From an uncultured Saprospiraceae bacterium (GTDB taxonomy: Bacteria > Bacteroidota > Bacteroidia > Chitinophagales > Saprospiraceae), in NCBI GenBank assembly GCA_937967535.1, contig CALCMV010000112.1, positions 1-9,626 on the forward strand: DNA of 9,626 nucleotides. Direction: 5' to 3'. Shown one piece after another: positions 5,652 through 9,626 of this stretch. How positions within the stretch are numbered: the stretch's first letter is position 1; each line of letters starts with the position of its first letter. The translations under genes were made by a program, and so were the position numbers. A model generated the notes under the pieces. That model did no database searches, was not told the DNA's origin, and saw only the letters and a program-made list of their open reading frames with translations.

Positions 5652-6959
5652 ATGAAAAAAATATTAATTATATTAACTATCGGAATGATACTACCTTTTA
5701 CTTCCTGCGAAGTAGATGAAGTACTCAATCCGAACTCACCGACTGTCGAGAGTTTTGAAAACGGTGCTACACTCGCCGATTTAAAGCTCTTGGGACAGGG
5801 CTTGGAAGCCGTCATTCGCGAGGATATGCAGTTTCACTTTTGGACGACCAGTATGCTCGGACGCGAGTACTACGATTTGAGAGGAACTGACCCGCGTTAT
5901 ACCACAGAGTTGTTGGGTAGAAACGGCGGTGATTTGGACAACAACGGATTCTTGACCACACGTAGCTACTTCGGACGTTATCGTTCGGTCAGAAATGCTA
6001 ATTTGCTCAAAACAGCAGTGCAAAATACTGTCGCTTCACTCACACCCAATCAAACGAGGGCTTTGCAAGGCTACGCGAATACTATCATGGCTTACGAATT
6101 GTTGCTCGAAGCTACACGCCAATACAACAACGGTATCCGTATTGATGTAGCAGATGTCAATAATCTCGGACCATTCACCGATAGCTTCCAACAGTCATTG
6201 GCAGGCATCAACGGGATTCTCTCCGAAGGTTTTGAGCAACTCAACGGTATTGCCGAAGAGCTCGTCTTCAATCTTTCGGGCTTTAGTAATATTCCCGCTA
6301 CCGATACAGAGGCATTAGCGCAATTTAATCGCGCACTTGCGGCGAGAGTTGCTTTATACTCCAATGATAATGCAGGTGCTTTGGCTGCTCTTGATAATTC
6401 TTTTTTCAATCTGGAGGGTGGACTCAATATGGGAGCTTACTACGCATTCGGTGGGGCTACCGGAAATGACCGCGCCAATCCCTTATTTTATGTGCCGGAT
6501 GTAGATAATTATATGGCGCACGAAAGTTGGGTAGATGAAGCTGAAGCAGGTGACAGCAGACTATCTAAAGTCACGGATACAGGTATGGACATCAGCCTCG
6601 ACGGGCTGACGAGTCAGTATTTGGTATCGCTGTATCCCTCCAATTCTTCTCCGGCAAGCATGATAAGAAATGAAGAATTAATACTCATTTATGCCGAAGC
6701 CAATGTAGGCACCAATAATGCCGAAGCCGTCAATGCCATCAACGTCATCAGAAGTGCCGCAGGATTGGCTGATTATGCAGGTGCTATGGATGATGATTCG
6801 CTGATTGACCAAATCCTGCACGAAAGAAGATACTCGCTATTTGGTGAGGGGCATCGCTGGATTGATTTGAGAAGATACGACCGTCTTGATGAACTTCCGC
6901 TCGACAGAGAAGGCGATAAAATACACATTCAGTTTCCAAGACCGGCTTCTGAAGGATAA
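5652..6959 (+). CDS. SusD/RagB-family nutrient-binding outer-membrane lipoprotein
   Basis: SusD lipoproteins sit on the cell surface as a hinged lid over their SusC barrel and bind the substrate before import. The 435-residue protein has a lipoprotein signal peptide with lipobox PFTSC and acylated Cys19. The mature protein starts CEVDEVLNPNSPTVESF, and helical, TPR-like sequence fills about residues 40-250. The C-terminal family signature is clear: HERRYSLFGEGHRWIDLRRY at 390-409 and FPRPASE at 428-434. It is at the short end for the family (many have 480-600 residues), yet both ends are intact, so this is probably a compact subtype. ATG 5652 follows an A-rich stretch, typical for Bacteroidota. 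It partners the upstream SusC. No SusE/F or enzyme follows, so the ligand is unknown. Confidence 0.94.
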   Translation: MKKILIILTIGMILPFTSCEVDEVLNPNSPTVESFENGATLADLKLLGQGLEAVIREDMQFHFWTTSMLGREYYDLRGTDPRYTTELLGRNGGDLDNNGFLTTRSYFGRYRSVRNANLLKTAVQNTVASLTPNQTRALQGYANTIMAYELLLEATRQYNNGIRIDVADVNNLGPFTDSFQQSLAGINGILSEGFEQLNGIAEELVFNLSGFSNIPATDTEALAQFNRALAARVALYSNDNAGALAALDNSFFNLEGGLNMGAYYAFGGATGNDRANPLFYVPDVDNYMAHESWVDEAEAGDSRLSKVTDTGMDISLDGLTSQYLVSLYPSNSSPASMIRNEELILIYAEANVGTNNAEAVNAINVIRSAAGLADYAGAMDDDSLIDQILHERRYSLFGEGHRWIDLRRYDRLDELPLDREGDKIHIQFPRPASEG

Positions 6960-6994
6960 TGATTTTGTGATATTTATTTTTATACCGGGCTATT

Positions 6995-7075
6995 AATTTT
7001 GAATTTCACTTTGTTTTTTATTGATAATTATTAATTAATAAATTAAACATTTTTTATTATTCAAAATTCAAAATT
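6995..7075 (+). repeat. Inverted repeat after susD, with TTCAAAA tandem
   Basis: AATTTTGAATTT (6995-7006) and AAATTCAAAATT (7064-7075) are perfect 12-bp inverted arms. The right arm is part of a TTCAAAA tandem (from 7060). The arms are purely A/T-rich and 57 bp apart, so a terminator role is uncertain. Confidence 0.35.
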
Positions 7076-7155
7076 GGCAAACACATTGTTACATAGTTGC
7101 CGATTCATAAGTTTTTGATAGTCTTCGATAAAAATAAGGTAAAGATTATATACGA

Positions 7156-7236
7156 GTTGCAAGGCGAATACCTTTGTTAAAAGTGGATATTTGATATTCA
7201 GACAGCCATTTTTCATAAAAACATTCGCCTTGCAAC
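7156..7236. repeat. 81-bp imperfect palindrome
   Basis: GTTGCAAGGCGAAT (7156-7169) pairs perfectly with 7223-7236. Pairing continues inward to a 3-base loop at 7195-7197. Over 39 positions I count 30 Watson-Crick and 3 G-U pairs on the plus strand. The GGCGAAT core also occurs in the element at 8202-8445. I see no flanking direct repeat. An exact TAnnTTTG match (TACCTTTG, 7169-7176) lies inside the left arm, which may be chance. Confidence 0.6.
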
Positions 7237-7378
7237 TATTCCCTATTTTAGAGCATCTCCATTTTTTTACCACCAATAGAATTGCATCCTGATAGTTATC
7301 ACAACATTACATAGATTTTTTTCGTTTTATTTTGTAAATTTAAATGAATAAATGACGAGAGAATAGATAAGTAACTGA

Positions 7379-7409
7379 CATTTACTCATACACTCATTTA
7401 TGATTTATT
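7379..7409 (+). repeat. Octamer-type array ending at the ATG of the beta-barrel gene
   Basis: Three 8-bp units, CATTTACT, CATACACT and CATTTATG, plus a 7-bp unit ATTTATT run directly into ATG 7410. The first unit and the ATTTATTATG end are shared with the msrB leader, although the genes are unrelated. Confidence 0.6.
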
Positions 7410-8171
7410 ATGAAAAAAATATTATGTAAAATATGTTTTTTAGCTTTATTTGCATCTATCAATGTGATGCTTTGGGCGCAGGAAAATCATAGCAATGATG
7501 CTGTGCAGACTAAAGAGTTTTTTCTCTCCCTTTCTCCGCACACGTCGGGTGCATCAATTGGTTTGGACTACGGATTTATCGGGCATCAACTCACCCATTC
7601 TATACACTTTGAATTTACTACATTAAGGCATGCTAAAGAAGTAAGACAACGCACCGCAACAGGCGGAGTCGGTGGTTCATTGGCGAATGTATCGCGTAGT
7701 TTTGTATATGGCAAACAAAATCAATTATATGGAGTGCATTTGGGATATGGCGGCAAATTTCATTTTTCAAAAAAAGCAAAAAATCAGGGAATTGCAGTGA
7801 GTGTATCTTATGCTGCGGGTCCCTCATTGGGTTTGGTCAGACCTTATTATGTCAATTTGCTGGTCAGCCCGGAAGAAATTATTCCACAAACTTATACAGA
7901 AGAAAATTCAGTTATTTTTCTTGACCCGGCGCGTATTTCAGGTGCGTCCGGCTTGGGTTTTGGTTGGGATGAGTTGAGTTTGGTCGCAGGTGCTTTTGTC
8001 AAATTTGGGTTGAATTTTGAATGGGGCTACACACCCCGATTTGCCAGGGCAGTGGATGTTGGTGTCATGCTAAATATATATACCGAAAAAATTCCCATCC
8101 TGCTGATAACCGATAATCAAGCGATTTTCCCTACCTTGTACGCTGCTTTTCAAATTGGTAAAAGAGCTTAA
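7410..8171 (+). CDS. Exported hypothetical protein, probable outer-membrane beta-barrel
   Basis: The 253-residue product has a clear signal peptide (residues 1-23, MKKILCKICFLALF and cleavage near LWA-Q). Its mature part alternates glycine/aromatic beta strands and turns with no transmembrane helix, as in small outer-membrane barrels. The best-marked segments are RSFVYGKQNQLYGVHLGYG (96-114), GPSLGLVRPYY (137-147) and a C-terminal IPILLITDNQAIFPTLYAAFQIGKRA ending (228-253). I have an impression of similar uncharacterised proteins in Bacteroidota but cannot name a family. Two cysteines lie only in the signal peptide and neither is in a convincing lipobox. It stands alone, about 450 bp after susD and upstream of a MITE-like element, so functional linkage to the SusCD pair is not shown. 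Being a gene is near certain; its role is unknown. Confidence 0.85.
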   Translation: MKKILCKICFLALFASINVMLWAQENHSNDAVQTKEFFLSLSPHTSGASIGLDYGFIGHQLTHSIHFEFTTLRHAKEVRQRTATGGVGGSLANVSRSFVYGKQNQLYGVHLGYGGKFHFSKKAKNQGIAVSVSYAAGPSLGLVRPYYVNLLVSPEEIIPQTYTEENSVIFLDPARISGASGLGFGWDELSLVAGAFVKFGLNFEWGYTPRFARAVDVGVMLNIYTEKIPILLITDNQAIFPTLYAAFQIGKRA

Positions 8172-8186
8172 CCAATCAACTAATCA
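8171..8186 (+). repeat. Octamer pair overlapping the stop codon of the beta-barrel gene
   Basis: ACCAATCA (8171-8178, sharing the last A of TAA) and ACTAATCA (8179-8186) match at 7 of 8 positions. It is a weak but consistent example of short tandem sequence at a gene boundary. Confidence 0.35.
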
Positions 8187-8201
8187 CTAACAACTCCGAT
8201 T

Positions 8202-8445
8202 TATACTATGAACGGTATAAATTTCGGAAAACTGTAATGACTGCTTTACAGGCTGACCGGGAACTCGTACAGGCGATTTCAATCGCCATGTTTAGTATGA
8301 TTTTTATTTATAATTTACTGTAAATAAATGTTATACGAGTTTTATTTATTTTTTACATGGCGAATGAATTCGCCTGTACAGTATTCGCGGTCAACCTGTA
8401 AAGCAGTCATTACAGTTTTCCGAAATTTATACCGTTCACAGTATA
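8202..8445. mobile_element. 244-bp inverted-repeat element (MITE or REP/BIME-like)
   Basis: The arms 8202-8290 and 8356-8445 are inverted copies, matching in 82 of 90 alignment columns by my count (7 mismatches, one indel), around a 65-bp AT-rich middle that is itself partly self-complementary. The termini read TATACTRTGAACGGTATAAA. TA at each tip fits a TA target duplication, as made by mariner/IS630-type transposases, but could simply be part of the repeat. Each arm contains its own perfect 7-bp hairpin (8272-8287 and 8359-8374, GGCGA...TCGCC), giving two opposed hairpins as in BIMEs moved by RAYT transposases. No coding capacity. It starts 31 bp after the upstream stop and might act as its terminator. 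Confidence 0.75.
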
Positions 8446-8754
8446 CTTACTTTTTTTGAGCGTAATGAATTTTATTAAATAAAATAATAATATAATTCTA
8501 TTTGACTATCAAAAACGTCCATTTTTCAGAAAAAAATAACTATAAATCGTTGATAATTAATATGATACATTCCAAATTCACATTAAATTAGACTAAGATA
8601 TGAAATGCGGATTAGTAATCAAATTTATTATCGAATTGCGATTTATTTCCCGAAATCAAGTGGGATATTTCTTTTTACTCAACATTCAAAATCCATCCCC
8701 ACAACTATCGGGATATTCATTCAAATTAGCCCAACCTTTTCGCTAAAAAAACGT

Positions 8755-8762
8755 TACCTTTG
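8755..8762 (+). promoter_or_regulatory. Candidate -7 element for the cysteine desulfurase gene
   Basis: TACCTTTG followed by CA is a strong match to the Bacteroidota TAnnTTTG element. I see no TTTG at the expected -33 spacing. It implies a leader of about 135 nt that carries the octamer repeats. Confidence 0.5.
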
Positions 8763-8860
8763 CAGACCCTTTCCAGAAATTAGACGAAATCTAAATAAAA
8801 TCATGTAGTGAGTGCTTGTGTATGTACGAATTTTAGAATTTTGCAAAGTAAAATTAAAAA

Positions 8861-8900
8861 CGACAACACAACAACACGACAACACAACAATACGGTACAC
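8861..8900 (+). repeat. Octamer/16-bp tandem array ending exactly at the iscS ATG
   Basis: Two 16-bp units (8861-8876 and 8877-8892) differ at one base (C to T at 8891). Each consists of the related octamers CGACAACA and CAACAAYA. A fifth octamer, CGGTACAC, reaches ATG 8901. As in msrB the array spans 40 bases (five octamers) and is flush with the start codon, but the sequence is different. Confidence 0.75.
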
Positions 8901-9626
8901 ATGACGAAAATGATATATCTCGACAATAATTCCACCACACCCACCGACCCGCGTGTAGTAGATACGATGATACCATATTTTTACGAAAAACATGGCAATG
9001 CTGCCAGCCGCAGCCACTCCTTCGGATGGGTAGCGGAAGAAGCTGTTGATTATGCCCGCGAGCAAATTGCCGCCCTCATCAATGCTGATTCAAAAGAAAT
9101 TATCTTCACCTCCGGTGCCACTGAGTCCGACAATCTTGCCATCAAAGGCGCATACGAAATGTACGCCCGCAAAGGCAACCACATCATCACCACCACTACG
9201 GAACACAAAGCCGTACTTGACACCTGCAAAGCCTTAGAGAAAAAAGGCGCGGAAGTCACTTACCTCGAAGTAGATGGCAAAGGACGTGTCAATCTTGCCG
9301 AACTCGAAGCAGCCATAAAAGACAATACCATATTGGTGTCGATTATGTTTGCCAATAATGAAACGGGCGTGATTCAGGAGATGAAAAAGATTGGGGAGAT
9401 TTGCAAGAAGCACGGCGTTTTGTTTATGAGTGACGCGACGCAGGCAGTCGGCAAAATTCCGGTGGATGTCAAAGAACTCGGCATACATTTGATGGCATTC
9501 ACAGGACACAAAATGTACGGACCCAAAGGCATCGGCGCACTCTATGTACGCCGCAAAAATCCGCGTGTCAAAGTCACCGCACAAATGGACGGCGGCGGTC
9601 ACGAACGCGGAATGCGCTCCGGTACG
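8901..9626 (+). CDS. iscS: Cysteine desulfurase, IscS/NifS type (3' end outside window)
   Basis: This PLP-dependent enzyme converts cysteine to alanine and holds the sulfur as a persulfide for Fe-S cluster assembly and thiolated tRNA. The 242 codons present cover the PLP-binding large domain and align closely with E. coli IscS, with numbering two lower. Visible are the start MIYLDNNSTTP, phosphate-binding SGATES (A73, T74), His102 in TEHKAVLDT, NNETG at 152-156, Asp178 and Gln181 in SDATQAVG, and the Schiff-base Lys204 in TGHKMYGPKGIGALYV, ending at GGGHERGMRSGT. The active-site cysteine loop (about Cys328 in E. coli) lies beyond the window, so group I versus group II rests on overall similarity. 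The start is ATG 8901; ATG 8910 in frame is an alternative and would give MIYLDNN directly, but the repeat array ending at 8900 favours 8901. Whether iscU follows cannot be seen. Confidence 0.93.
   Translation, partial: MTKMIYLDNNSTTPTDPRVVDTMIPYFYEKHGNAASRSHSFGWVAEEAVDYAREQIAALINADSKEIIFTSGATESDNLAIKGAYEMYARKGNHIITTTTEHKAVLDTCKALEKKGAEVTYLEVDGKGRVNLAELEAAIKDNTILVSIMFANNETGVIQEMKKIGEICKKHGVLFMSDATQAVGKIPVDVKELGIHLMAFTGHKMYGPKGIGALYVRRKNPRVKVTAQMDGGGHERGMRSGT

Larger units (their letters stand above)
6960..7409. other. Non-coding gap between susD and the beta-barrel gene
   Basis: No gene is supported here; the 71-codon minus frame at 7061-7276 is explained by the palindrome at 7156-7236 and has no family features. 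The gap holds the 12-bp inverted repeat, the hairpin, and the octamers before the next ATG. A partial promoter match (TTATTTTG ending at 7334, one mismatch to TAnnTTTG) could serve the downstream gene. Confidence 0.5.
8446..8900. other. Non-coding spacer and leader of the cysteine desulfurase gene
   Basis: No gene is supported in either strand. The plus frame 8605-8808 has a low-complexity product with no family features. The stretch contains the candidate -7 element (8755-8762), an octamer pair GAATTTTA/GAATTTTG (8828-8843) and the 16-bp tandem repeat ending at the ATG. Confidence 0.55.

Noticed and set aside
7169..7176. TACCTTTG as a promoter
   Set aside because: An exact TAnnTTTG match, but it lies inside a palindrome arm more than 230 bp from the next gene, with no -33 element. 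Kept only as a note.
7061..7276. A 71-codon minus-strand frame
   Set aside because: It lies across the 81-bp palindrome, has no recognisable domain, and its composition follows the intergenic AT bias.
8202..8445. CRISPR-like or phage attachment site interpretation of the repeats
   Set aside because: The arms are inverted, not direct, with one central spacer. There are no further units, no cas genes, no integrase and no tRNA.
8605..8808. A 67-codon plus-strand frame before iscS
   Set aside because: It overlaps the candidate iscS promoter, has low-complexity content and no family features.

Overview
The window looks like a chromosomal stretch of a Bacteroidota bacterium, most plausibly from the Saprospiria/Chitinophagia side of the phylum (inference). 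The reasons are a SusC/RagA plus SusD/RagB pair, start codons without Shine-Dalgarno motifs, several matches to the Bacteroidota -7 promoter element TAnnTTTG, and intergenic DNA far richer in A+T than the genes.

Layout. Bases 1-382 (minus) hold the N-terminal part of an unrecognised protein, with a near-consensus promoter just upstream. Bases 639-1037 (plus) encode the methionine sulfoxide reductase MsrB. It converges on arfB (1129-1545, minus), a GGQ ribosome-rescue hydrolase. A non-coding stretch of about 680 bp with 14-bp repeats follows, then a SusC-type TonB-dependent outer-membrane transporter (2224-5208, plus). A 443-bp gap containing a 160-bp palindromic element separates it from the SusD-type surface lipoprotein (5652-6959, plus). 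After another hairpin-bearing gap comes a secreted, probably beta-barrel protein of unknown function (7410-8171, plus), a 244-bp MITE/REP-like inverted-repeat element (8202-8445), a quiet spacer, and the first 242 codons of an IscS-type cysteine desulfurase (8901-9626, plus, running off the end).

How the genes relate. SusC and SusD should together form a gated nutrient importer, but no SusE/F, glycosidase, sulfatase, peptidase or regulator accompanies them, so the substrate cannot be inferred. MsrB (oxidised-protein repair), ArfB (stalled-ribosome rescue) and IscS (sulfur mobilisation) are housekeeping genes, each apparently its own transcription unit. I see no defence, CRISPR, secondary-metabolite or phage system.

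The unusual content is between the genes. (1) Short, degenerate tandem repeats of 6, 7, 8, 12, 14 or 16 bp sit against coding boundaries, several ending exactly at an ATG or starting directly after a stop codon; the unit sequence differs from gene to gene. (2) Three distinct long imperfect palindromes occupy the three intergenic gaps from 5209 to 8900. One has 8-bp flanking direct repeats and mismatches strongly biased toward G-U pairs on the plus strand. Another contains two nested hairpins with a compensatory base-pair swap. These are the best candidates for something not yet described.
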